From Blastocatellia bacterium (GTDB lineage: Bacteria > Acidobacteriota > Blastocatellia > Chloracidobacteriales > Chloracidobacteriaceae), in assembly GCA_019695185.1 (NCBI GenBank), contig JAIBAN010000029.1:1-64000 (forward strand): 64,000 nt of DNA, in the 5' to 3' direction. Positions 35,029 through 43,050 of the stretch are shown piece after piece. The first letter of the stretch is position 1. The number at the start of each line of letters is the position of its first letter. Position numbers and translations under genes: made by a program. The notes under the pieces were generated by a model, which searched no databases, was not told the DNA's origin, and saw only the letters and a program-made list of their open reading frames with translations.

Positions 35029-35829
35029 ATGATACATTTTGAGGGCGTATTGGAGCCTGGCTCCCGAGACGAATCATTATTGCAGCAAATTGACCCACAG
35101 CATTTGCCCAACCATCTCGCAGTCATTATGGATGGCAATGGGCGCTGGGCCAAAGCCAGAGGAAAGCCTCGCGCCATGGGGCACAAAGCCGGTATCGAAG
35201 CGGTCCGGGCCACGGTGGAGACCTGTTCGCGGCTTGGGATTGGTACTTTGACGTTGTACACCTTCTCGGTCGAAAACTGGAAGCGGCCCCGTTTGGAAGT
35301 CGAAATGTTGTTCCGTCTGTTGCGCGAAGCCTTGCGCAAAGAGGTCAACCTGCTGGAACGGAACAACATTCGGCTGCGCTTCATTGGTCGCATCAGTGAA
35401 TTGGACAAAAAGGTCCAGCGCGAACTGGAACGGGCCGAGGCTGCGACCCGAAATAACAGCGGGATGACTTTAAATCTGGCTCTCAACTACGGCTCGCGGA
35501 CTGAAATTGTGGATGCGGTGCGGCGGTTGGCTGCTGAATACCACCAGACCGGACGGTCAATGGAAACCATCACTGAGGCCGACATCTCCCGCCACCTGCT
35601 GACCCAGAGCGACCCGGACCTGCTCATTCGAACCAGCGGGGAAATGCGCATCAGCAATTTTCTGCTCTGGCAGATTGCCTATACGGAAATCTATGTGACC
35701 GAAACCCTCTGGCCCGATTTTGGCCGGACGCATTTATTTGAAGCCATTCTTTCATATCAAAAACGTGAGCGTCGCTTTGGCGGGGTCGAACCTGCTGACT
35801 CCGAGAAGAAAGCCGAGGCTCAGATTTAA
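35029..35829 (+). CDS. uppS: Isoprenyl (undecaprenyl) diphosphate synthase UppS
   Basis: This cis-prenyltransferase of 266 residues has VIMDGNGRWAKARGKPR with the catalytic Asp, YTFSVENWKRP, LNYGSRTEI and RTSGEMRISNFLLWQ, all diagnostic. It makes the C55 lipid carrier used for peptidoglycan and O-antigen. ATG 35029 was chosen because it fits the usual N-terminus; a longer reading frame back to 34870 overlaps truA and shows no homology. The next gene is cdsA, the usual partner, separated by a repeat array of about 30 bp. Confidence 0.92.
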   Translation: MIHFEGVLEPGSRDESLLQQIDPQHLPNHLAVIMDGNGRWAKARGKPRAMGHKAGIEAVRATVETCSRLGIGTLTLYTFSVENWKRPRLEVEMLFRLLREALRKEVNLLERNNIRLRFIGRISELDKKVQRELERAEAATRNNSGMTLNLALNYGSRTEIVDAVRRLAAEYHQTGRSMETITEADISRHLLTQSDPDLLIRTSGEMRISNFLLWQIAYTEIYVTETLWPDFGRTHLFEAILSYQKRERRFGGVEPADSEKKAEAQI

Positions 35830-35860
35830 TTGAGAATTCTCAATTCTCAATTCTCAATTC
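35828..35860. repeat. 7-mer palindromic array between uppS and cdsA
   Basis: One AATTGAG unit followed by three CTCAATT-type units fills nearly the whole space between uppS and cdsA. It starts within the uppS stop and ends four bases before the cdsA ATG. Confidence 0.8.
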
Positions 35861-35863
35861 ATT

Positions 35864-36688
35864 ATGAGTAACCTCCAACAACGAATTCTGGCTGGATTGA
35901 TTGCGCTGCCGTTGCTTTTTGGGAGTCTCTGGAGTCCCGAAGCTTATTCTTTTTCCGGCATTGTGTTGCTTGCTTCCTTGTTGGGAGTCACCGAACTGAT
36001 GGCCCTGGCGGAAAAAGTGGGGGCAACGATTCCCCGGTTGCCGGTTTATGTGGGAATCATGTTGATTCAGGGGTTGTTTTTCTTCCGGACTTCACCGGAA
36101 TGGTTCATCGGCGTGACGGTTGCCATGTTCACGGTGTTGATGATTTGGGCGGTTCTTGCTTCCAAAAATCAGGCGGATTTTCAAAAGGTGCTGCTTTCGC
36201 ACGGGGCTGCCTTGTTTGGTTTGATTTATGTCGGGTATCTGGCCGGGTTTCTGATTGGAATTCGTGTCATGACTCCGCCCCATCGCGCCAGTCAGCTTTT
36301 AACCCTTTTCTTTTCAGTGATTATGGCCGGAGATACCGCTGCCTATTTCACCGGGAAAGCCATCGGCAAACATAAACTGGCCCCGGCCATCAGCCCAGGG
36401 AAGACCATCGAGGGCGGGGTCGGGAGCGTTTGCGGCAGCGTCGGATTTGCCGTGTTGGCCCATTACTGGTTTTTTCCCGAACTGCCGCTCCTGCACGCCG
36501 TGATTTTGGGAATTGTGATGAATGTGGTCGGACAAATCGGTGACCTGTATGAATCGCTGCTCAAACGCGGTTCAGGTACCAAGGATGCCGCTGCCCTGAT
36601 TCCGGGACACGGCGGATTGCTTGACCGGTTGGACAGTTTGCTCTTCAATGCTCCGCTGCTGTACTACTATGCAATCTTTTTCAAATAG
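35864..36688 (+). CDS. cdsA: Phosphatidate cytidylyltransferase CdsA
   Basis: The 274-residue integral membrane protein has several hydrophobic segments and the CDP-alcohol signature near its C-terminal end: SPGKTIEGGVG, DLYESLLKRGSGTKDAA and IPGHGGLLDRLDS. It makes CDP-diacylglycerol, the branch point for phospholipids. The ATG stands four bases after the CTCAATT array, with no clear Shine-Dalgarno sequence. The order uppS-cdsA is common in bacteria, but dxr and rseP, which often come next, are replaced here by a TPR gene. Confidence 0.92.
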   Translation: MSNLQQRILAGLIALPLLFGSLWSPEAYSFSGIVLLASLLGVTELMALAEKVGATIPRLPVYVGIMLIQGLFFFRTSPEWFIGVTVAMFTVLMIWAVLASKNQADFQKVLLSHGAALFGLIYVGYLAGFLIGIRVMTPPHRASQLLTLFFSVIMAGDTAAYFTGKAIGKHKLAPAISPGKTIEGGVGSVCGSVGFAVLAHYWFFPELPLLHAVILGIVMNVVGQIGDLYESLLKRGSGTKDAAALIPGHGGLLDRLDSLLFNAPLLYYYAIFFK

Positions 36689-36774
36689 CCGAATCCATGT
36701 GCGGCCTGTGAGCCATCGAAACACACATGGCACATCGCACCTGGGCAACGGCACATGATGTACCTCGCAAACTT

Positions 36775-37539
36775 ATGAACAAAAACACCTTATTTGTTGC
36801 GGTTACCTGTCTGGTGATTGGATTTGGCATCGGGTTCTATTGGACCAATTCACTCAATCGGGCAGTTATCAAAGAAGCCGAAGACAAAATCCGTGAAGCG
36901 CGGGCTGGCGGTGGGGCAGGAAATCAACCCACCGGAACCCCAGGCCAACCCAATGGTCAAATGCCGTCGGATGACATTCATTCCGGCATGGCCAACCCTC
37001 AGCAGGTCCAACAGGCACTTGATGAAGCCAAAAAGACCCGCGACAACTTTGAAGCCCAGATGAAAATCGGGATGTACCTGTATCAGGGGGCAAAGAAATT
37101 TGATGAAGCCCGTGAATGTTTCGAAGCCGCGCTCAAGCTGAAGCCCAATGATTACGACGCCACCGTCAATCTGGCGAATGTCTTGTTTGACGCCAGCAAA
37201 TTTGAAGAGGCCGGAACCTGGTACGAAAAGGCAATCAAAATCAAATCGGACGATGTCAATGTCAGGACCGATTTGGGCTTTACCTATTATTTAAGAAAGC
37301 CACAGCAACTGGGCAAGGCGATTGAGAATTACCGCCTGTCACTCAAGCTTGACCCAAACCATGTTCCGACCTTGCGGAATCTGGCGGTGGCGTTGCTGGA
37401 AAACAAAGAAATGGCAGCCGCCAAAGAGGTGACCGACCAGTTGGCCAAGGTTGACCCTAAGAATGACATTATTCCGAAATTGCGGGCCGAACTTGAAAAA
37501 GCACCCGGCGACACCAAGCGGGAGATTCCAACCCACTGA
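36775..37539 (+). CDS. Membrane-anchored TPR protein
   Basis: The 254-residue protein has one N-terminal transmembrane helix (TLFVAVTCLVIGFGIGFYW), a charged helix, a Gly/Pro/Gln-rich linker and about four TPR units (ARECFEAALKLKPNDYDA, AGTWYEKAIKIKSDDVNV, AIENYRLSLKLDPNHV). It should scaffold other proteins in the periplasm or at the inner membrane. ATG 36775 begins the membrane helix; the longer reading frame has no support. The position after cdsA suggests an envelope role, by inference only. Confidence 0.75.
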   Translation: MNKNTLFVAVTCLVIGFGIGFYWTNSLNRAVIKEAEDKIREARAGGGAGNQPTGTPGQPNGQMPSDDIHSGMANPQQVQQALDEAKKTRDNFEAQMKIGMYLYQGAKKFDEARECFEAALKLKPNDYDATVNLANVLFDASKFEEAGTWYEKAIKIKSDDVNVRTDLGFTYYLRKPQQLGKAIENYRLSLKLDPNHVPTLRNLAVALLENKEMAAAKEVTDQLAKVDPKNDIIPKLRAELEKAPGDTKREIPTH

Positions 37540-37541
37540 TA

Positions 37542-37650
37542 GGGAAAAAGGAAAAAGGAAAAAGGAAAAAATCAGGCTGCGCCCATCGCAAGCTGCTTCA
37601 TTGCTTTATTCTTTCACTTTTTCCTTTTTCCTTTTTCCTTTTTCCTTTTT
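37542..37650. repeat. 7-mer armed element ending at the dusB start codon
   Basis: GGAAAAA units (37542-37571) and a reverse-complement array of TTTTTCC units (37615-37650) surround about 43 bp of unique sequence. The right array touches the ATG of dusB. Confidence 0.85.
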
Positions 37651-38724
37651 ATGTTGCAGCAAGAATTTTTTATTCGTGATGTTCGGATCAAACCCAATCT
37701 GATTTTGGCCCCCATGGCCGGAGTGACGGATTCCGCCTTTCGCGGGTTGATTAAAAGCCTGGGGGGGGTGGGGTTGATTGTCACGGAATTCATTAGTGTC
37801 GAAGGGTTGACGCGGGGGAATCTGAAAACTCACCGGATGATGCACTTCGAGGAGTTTGAGCGCCCTCTCTCGATTCAGTTTTTTGGTTACAACCCCACCC
37901 GAATGGCCGAAGCCGCCGAAGTGGCCGAAGCCGCCGGGGCTGACTTGGTGGATGTCAATTGCGGCTGTCCGGCCAAAAAGGTTGTTCATCGCGGAGCCGG
38001 TTCCTCGCTTCTAAAAGACCTGCCCCACCTTAAAACCATTCTTACGGCGATGCGGAAAGCCATCAAAATCCCGCTGACACTCAAAATCCGGATTGGCTGG
38101 GACGAAACCTCCATTGTTGCCGTGGAAGTTGGGAAACTGGCGGAAGATTGCGGGGTTGAGTCGCTGGCCATTCACGGACGGACCAGGGTTCAGGGCTACA
38201 GCGGTCAGGCAGACTGGAATGTAATTGCCGCCGTCAAACAGGCGGTCAGCATTCCGGTCATTGGCAGCGGTGATGTGACCACGATTGACCATGCCCTCAA
38301 GCGGTTTCGGGAAACCGGTGTGGATGGCGTCATGATTGGCCGGGGCGCAATGGCCAACCCGTGGATTTTCCGGCAGGTTTCCGAAGTCATGCAGGGAAAG
38401 GAGCCGTTTCAGCCCACCTTGATTGACAAGCGGGACCTGCTGTTTGGTTATTTTGAGGTGATGCTCAAGGAATTACCCACTGAAACCCATGCCATGGGCA
38501 AGGTCAAACAGCTCTGCGGACAATTCACCAAAGGGCTTCCCGGTGGCGCGGCTTTTCGGCAGGAAGTTTTTCACTCACAATCACGCTCGGAATTGACGGA
38601 GCGGATCCACACCTACTTTACCATGATGGCCGAACGCGAAGCCGCCGGAACTCTCCCGCCGATTCCACACCCAAGCGACGCTTCGGAGAGCGTTGATGAA
38701 TTGTCGTGTGAGACTTCTTGCTGA
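37651..38724 (+). CDS. dusB: tRNA-dihydrouridine synthase, DusB type
   Basis: The 357-residue FMN enzyme opens with LILAPMAGVTDSAFR and has VDVNCGCPAKKVVHRGAG with the catalytic Cys, LKIRIGWDE, HGRTRVQGYSG and GSGDVTT, then IGRGAMANPWIF. It reduces uridine in the tRNA D-loop. The ATG follows a pyrimidine-only array (TTTTTCC repeats) without any Shine-Dalgarno sequence, so initiation may be coupled or leaderless. The C-terminal tail of about 40 residues beyond the barrel is normal for the family. Confidence 0.92.
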   Translation: MLQQEFFIRDVRIKPNLILAPMAGVTDSAFRGLIKSLGGVGLIVTEFISVEGLTRGNLKTHRMMHFEEFERPLSIQFFGYNPTRMAEAAEVAEAAGADLVDVNCGCPAKKVVHRGAGSSLLKDLPHLKTILTAMRKAIKIPLTLKIRIGWDETSIVAVEVGKLAEDCGVESLAIHGRTRVQGYSGQADWNVIAAVKQAVSIPVIGSGDVTTIDHALKRFRETGVDGVMIGRGAMANPWIFRQVSEVMQGKEPFQPTLIDKRDLLFGYFEVMLKELPTETHAMGKVKQLCGQFTKGLPGGAAFRQEVFHSQSRSELTERIHTYFTMMAEREAAGTLPPIPHPSDASESVDELSCETSC

Positions 38725-38727
38725 ATG

Positions 38728-38891
38728 ATGAGGACTGCGGACTATTCAGGACTGAGGACTGAGGACTGAGCAGAAACCAGGACTTGTCTGTATTTCCAAA
38801 ATAGTGTTTCGGTAAATTTTCTTGGTGTTGAGGAGCTGCCTTTCATGTGAAGCTCAGTCCTCAGTCCTCAGTCCTCAGTCCTTGGTCCTTG
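38728..38891. repeat. 7-mer armed element before the ABC exporter gene
   Basis: GGACTGA units (about 38728-38770), a core of about 90 bp, then CAGTCCT units (38866-38890) reaching the start of the next gene. Confidence 0.85.
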
Positions 38892-38894
38892 TTT

Positions 38895-40643
38895 ATGATG
38901 ACTCCCTTCCAACGAATGCTTTCCTATGTTCGGCGTTATCCGCTGAAAGTGATTTCCGGCAGTTTGTGCGTGGTTTTCTCGGCTTATATCGGATTGCTTG
39001 GGCCACGGGTGATTCGCATGGCTGTGGATGGACTCCGGAGTGGCGTGACCCAGGACAAAGTCACAGTTTTTGCCCTGCTGATTGTGGCGGTTTCTTTTGG
39101 AAAAGGTATCTTTCTCTTTTCCCAGCGGAAGATTCTGGTCGGGTTGTCACGGGATATCGAGTTTGACATCCGGAATGATTTCTATGCCCAACTCCAGCGG
39201 ATGTCGCTTGATTTCTATCACAATAACCGGACCGGCGACCTCATGTCGCGGGCAACCAATGACATCAGCAATGTGCGGATGCTGCTTGGGCCGGCAATTA
39301 TGTATGGGCTCAACACCATCTTTACCACCATGTTCGCTTTTCCGGCGATGCTCCTCATCAGCGGCAAACTGACCTTGGTTTCCCTGGCAACCCTGCCCTT
39401 GAGTTCTTTTGCCACCAAGTATTTTGGCAGCCGGATTCACAAACGGTCCGAGGAAATCCAGGAATATTTCGGAGTCATCACCGCCAAGGCACAGGAAAAT
39501 ATGTCGGGCGTGCGGGTGGTGCGGGCCTATGCTCAGGAAGAGGCGGAGGAAGCATCATTCAAAGCGCTCAATCGGGAATTTGTGAACCGAAACCTGCGAC
39601 TCATCCGGCTGAGTGCGCTGTTTATGCCCACGTTACAGGTGCTGATTGGGTTTGGCCCGGCTCTGGTGCTTTGGTATGGCGGCAATCTGGTGTTGAACGG
39701 AACGATTACCCTGGGGCAGTTTGTTGAATTCAATCTCTATCTGGCTTTGTTGATTTGGCCCATGATTGCATTGGGATATGTGGTCAATCTCTTTCAGCGG
39801 GGCATGGCCGGAATGAAACGACTGAATGAAATTCTGGTCCAAACCCCGGCCATCCGGGATACCGAGGAAAAACAGGAAATCAAGGAAATTCAAGGTTCAA
39901 TTGAATTTCGTGACTTGACGTTTGCGTATCCGGGGGCTCCGGACCATCCGGTGCTGGAAAACCTGAACCTGGTTATTCCCTGTGGCAAAACCATTGCCCT
40001 GATTGGCCATACCGGAGCCGGAAAATCCACCTTCATCAATCTGATTCCGCGTTTGCTGGACGCTCCGCCCGGACAGGTTTTGATTGACGGACGACCCATC
40101 CGCGAAATTCCACTCCAGGTGTTGCGCCAAAATATCGGATATGTCCCCCAGGAAACCTTTTTATTCAGCGATTCGGTGGCGGGCAATATTGCATTTGGGG
40201 TTCCGCAGGCGGCTCAGAGCGCAATCGAGGAAGTTTCCGAACAGTCGGCCCTGCTCGAAGACATCCAGGGTTTTCCCGAAGGGTTTGAGACGATGGTGGG
40301 GGAACGCGGCATCACGCTTTCCGGCGGACAGAAACAACGTTCGTCACTGGCCCGCGCTATCCTGCGCAATCCCAGGATTTTGATTTTGGATGATGCGCTT
40401 TCCGCCGTTGACACGTATACTGAGGAGAAAATCCTGGGCCATCTGCGCAGCATCATGCGGGGACGGACCACCATTCTGGTGGCGCACCGGATTTCCACTG
40501 TCAAAGAAGCCGACGAAATTATTGTGCTCCACAATGGCCGCATTGCGGAACGCGGCACTCATGACGAACTTCTGAAAAACAATGGGCCGTATCTGGCGCT
40601 TTACGAAAAACAACTGCTCGAAGAAGAACTGGCCGCGCTATGA
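38895..40643 (+). CDS. ABC exporter, MsbA-like (fused TMD and NBD)
   Basis: The 582-residue half-transporter has a six-helix membrane domain with the family segment DLMSRATNDISNVR and a nucleotide-binding domain: Walker A GHTGAGKST, signature LSGGQKQRSSLARA, Walker B ILDDALSAVD and the H-loop AHRIST. It should work as a homodimer and export lipids or hydrophobic compounds; MsbA-like lipid A flipping is possible. ATG 38895 (or 38898) follows the CAGTCCT array. Its stop overlaps the ankyrin gene by ATGA, which is unusual for an MsbA gene. Confidence 0.88.
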   Translation: MMTPFQRMLSYVRRYPLKVISGSLCVVFSAYIGLLGPRVIRMAVDGLRSGVTQDKVTVFALLIVAVSFGKGIFLFSQRKILVGLSRDIEFDIRNDFYAQLQRMSLDFYHNNRTGDLMSRATNDISNVRMLLGPAIMYGLNTIFTTMFAFPAMLLISGKLTLVSLATLPLSSFATKYFGSRIHKRSEEIQEYFGVITAKAQENMSGVRVVRAYAQEEAEEASFKALNREFVNRNLRLIRLSALFMPTLQVLIGFGPALVLWYGGNLVLNGTITLGQFVEFNLYLALLIWPMIALGYVVNLFQRGMAGMKRLNEILVQTPAIRDTEEKQEIKEIQGSIEFRDLTFAYPGAPDHPVLENLNLVIPCGKTIALIGHTGAGKSTFINLIPRLLDAPPGQVLIDGRPIREIPLQVLRQNIGYVPQETFLFSDSVAGNIAFGVPQAAQSAIEEVSEQSALLEDIQGFPEGFETMVGERGITLSGGQKQRSSLARAILRNPRILILDDALSAVDTYTEEKILGHLRSIMRGRTTILVAHRISTVKEADEIIVLHNGRIAERGTHDELLKNNGPYLALYEKQLLEEELAAL

Positions 40644-41290
40644 CCGACTACGCAAACAAATACGACGCCACACCGCTGGAAAGTATTCCAGTTTCTGATG
40701 GACTGATTGAAGCGGTGGGGAAGGGAAAACTGGAACAGGTGCGGGAACTCCTGGCCACCGGAGTTCCGGTCAACGGACATTTCAACGATGGCTACACGGC
40801 TTTGATGGCAGCCGCACATACCAATCGGCCGGATATTCTGACTGTGCTGCTTGAAGCCGGAGCCAATGCGGACCAGGCCGACAAATGCGGCATGACGGCC
40901 CTCATGTTTGCGGCGGAAGAAGGTGTGCTTGAAGCTGCCAAAGTTTTGCTCGAACGGGGAGCCAGCAGCAATGTCCGGATTCAGGATGAGCTTTCTCCTT
41001 ACTGGGGCTGGACGCCATTGATTTTTGCGGCGGATGCCGGTTCGCAGGAGGTGACGGACCTGCTCTTGAAACATGATGCCGACCCTGACATCTGTGATGG
41101 CGAAGGGGAAAGCCCGCTCATGAAAGCAGCAGTCGGTGGGCATCTGGCCGTGATTGAGTTGTTGATTTCCGCCGGTGCCGAGCTTGACCGAAAAAACGAA
41201 AATGGTGATACAGCCCTGCGGTTGGCTGATGAAATGGACCATACCGACATTGTGGATGCCTTGCGGCGGGCTGGAGCTTCGGAAAAATGA
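40640..41290 (+). CDS. Ankyrin-repeat protein
   Basis: The 216-residue protein holds about five ankyrin repeats (GYTALMAAAHTNRPDILTVL, GMTALMFAAEEGVLEAAKVL, GWTPLIFAADAGSQEVTDLL and two more), with no signal peptide. It overlaps both its neighbours by ATGA, so it is translated in step with the ABC exporter and the next gene. Ankyrin proteins act by binding other proteins; a link to the exporter is inferred from the overlap only. Confidence 0.85.
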   Translation: MTDYANKYDATPLESIPVSDGLIEAVGKGKLEQVRELLATGVPVNGHFNDGYTALMAAAHTNRPDILTVLLEAGANADQADKCGMTALMFAAEEGVLEAAKVLLERGASSNVRIQDELSPYWGWTPLIFAADAGSQEVTDLLLKHDADPDICDGEGESPLMKAAVGGHLAVIELLISAGAELDRKNENGDTALRLADEMDHTDIVDALRRAGASEK

Positions 41291-42069
41291 AGAAACAGCT
41301 TGAATTTGACCTGAATCATCCACAGTTGCAAAACCCTTGCCGGGTTGATTGGGATGAAATGGCTGGGGATGAACGTCAACGCCATTGCGCCCAGTGTGAC
41401 AAACAGGTCTACTGGTTTTCCCACATGAGCCAGAAGGAAATCCAAGCCGTCCTTAACCAAACAGGACCGAACCTCTGTGCCCTGATTGAAAAGCGGCCCG
41501 ATGGGACCATTGTCACGGCTGACCCACCGATTGCCTCCCGGTTTTTTTCTTTTCGGACTTCAAAATGGACCGCTGGGGTTTTCTCCCTGTTTTTAGGTTG
41601 GACGGCTGGTGCCGGTACCATTCAGGCAAACAGTCTTTCACCCGCGACACTGCAAGTGAATTCCACTGACCGGCAAAAAGATGAAACCAAACCCCAGGCC
41701 GGGTCACAAACTGGAATCAAAGGCTGGGTGAAGGATGCAACCGGGGCTTCCGTGGTCAATGCCACCGTGAGAGTGACAAGCCGTCAGACAGGGGTGGTGC
41801 GGGAATTCACTACTGATGAGGAAGGCTGTTTTGTGTTTCTCACCGACCAGCCCGGTTCATTTACCATTCGGGTTGAGGCAGTTGGGTTTGTCACATTCGA
41901 GAAAACAAAGGTTTCGGTCAAGGCCGGAAAACTTTCAACCCCCAGGCCTTTTGTGTTGCGCGTAGGCTCAACCGGTGGTTTTTGCTTTCTTGAGAAACCG
42001 AAGCCGTCTGACAACCTCAGCACTATCTTTTCGAATTCATTTTCAGGTTTCAAACGTCTGTTTTCCTAA
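41287..42069 (+). CDS. Carboxypeptidase-like regulatory-domain protein with Cys-rich head
   Basis: The 260-residue protein has a cytoplasmic-looking head (PCRVDWDEMAGDERQRHC, AQCDKQVYWFSHMSQKE) whose Cys pattern resembles a small zinc-binding domain, then a hydrophobic stretch (TAGVFSLFLGWTAGAGTIQ) and a carboxypeptidase regulatory-like beta domain (GIKGWVKDATGASVVNATV). This head-TM-beta plan is common in Bacteroidota and Acidobacteriota. It overlaps the ankyrin gene by ATGA. A close relative follows at 42121, apparently by duplication. Confidence 0.75.
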   Translation: MKKQLEFDLNHPQLQNPCRVDWDEMAGDERQRHCAQCDKQVYWFSHMSQKEIQAVLNQTGPNLCALIEKRPDGTIVTADPPIASRFFSFRTSKWTAGVFSLFLGWTAGAGTIQANSLSPATLQVNSTDRQKDETKPQAGSQTGIKGWVKDATGASVVNATVRVTSRQTGVVREFTTDEEGCFVFLTDQPGSFTIRVEAVGFVTFEKTKVSVKAGKLSTPRPFVLRVGSTGGFCFLEKPKPSDNLSTIFSNSFSGFKRLFS

Positions 42070-42120
42070 TGCCGTCACGCCCACAAGTTGCTTTTAGATT
42101 GTGAGTTCAGGAGGTTTCCT

Positions 42121-42972
42121 ATGCCGAAGCCACCTCCGAATATACGGGCACTCCGGGTCATTGCGCCCTGTACTGAAAATTGGGAAACCATGACCGGCGA
42201 CACGCGGCAACGATTTTGTGCCGAATGTGGAAAGCAGGTCCATAACCTCTCCGCGTTGACACCATCCGAGGCCCGCAGTGTATTGGTGCAAAACCCGGTT
42301 GGAGTCTGCACCCGCTTTGAACGGGATGAAGCCGGGGAAATCCTGTTTCAGCCGGAAGCAAGTTCTCAACGGCTGTTTACCCGACGTGCTTTGTCAGTGG
42401 CTGCGGGCGTCATGGGAACCGCATTAAGTCTTTCCAGTCCTACACTTGCCCAACAACCACAAACCGAAACCCGGCCCCGCCAAACTGCCAAGCCAGCTCA
42501 GTCAAATAAAAAAGATGCCGAACCTGTTGCTGTTTTGAAGGCAACGGTGATTGACCCGACCCAGGCGGTGATTGTGGGCGCTACGGTCATCCTCCGGTTT
42601 GACAAAACCGGTGAAATGCGCAAGGTCACCACCGATGAGGTCGGCAGCGTGACCATCCGGGGGCTTCAGCCCGGCACCTACTCACTTCGCATTGAAGCCA
42701 GAGGGTTTGTCTCCAGTGAAACCTCAAATCTGGAGTTTGCTCCAGGGGCTGAAAAAATCATTGAGGCGATGCTCAATGTGGGGGATGCTGGTGCGGACAA
42801 GATCAACGTGGGGGATGCCAATGCCGGTACGGTAAAAGTGAAAAACGCACCGGAAATGGGATTGACGGCGGAGGTTCCCTGTCCGCCGCCCAGGAAAAAA
42901 AGCGGGTTCTGGTATCAAATGGGGAGAGCCATGGCCTATCCATTTCGAGTGGTGGCCAGACGATTCACCTGA
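42121..42972 (+). CDS. Carboxypeptidase-like regulatory-domain protein, paralog
   Basis: The 283-residue protein has the same Cys-rich head as its upstream neighbour (APCTENWETMTGDTRQRFC, AECGKQVHNLSALTPSEA), a Tat/TM-like stretch (TRRALSVAAGVMGTALSLSS) and a beta domain (LKATVIDPTQAVIVGATVIL). ATG 42121 has a strong AGGAGG at 42109-42114, so it can be translated independently. It differs from its neighbour by a TM segment preceded by two Arg residues and by a Pro/Lys-rich C-terminal tail. The function is not known. Confidence 0.75.
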   Translation: MPKPPPNIRALRVIAPCTENWETMTGDTRQRFCAECGKQVHNLSALTPSEARSVLVQNPVGVCTRFERDEAGEILFQPEASSQRLFTRRALSVAAGVMGTALSLSSPTLAQQPQTETRPRQTAKPAQSNKKDAEPVAVLKATVIDPTQAVIVGATVILRFDKTGEMRKVTTDEVGSVTIRGLQPGTYSLRIEARGFVSSETSNLEFAPGAEKIIEAMLNVGDAGADKINVGDANAGTVKVKNAPEMGLTAEVPCPPPRKKSGFWYQMGRAMAYPFRVVARRFT

Positions 42973-43050
42973 AAAAACAGTGGAGCTCACCTTTCAGCCA
43001 GCGGCAGGAAAGTGAACTCCATTTTGGTTCAATCAGTTTTGGAGGAGGCT

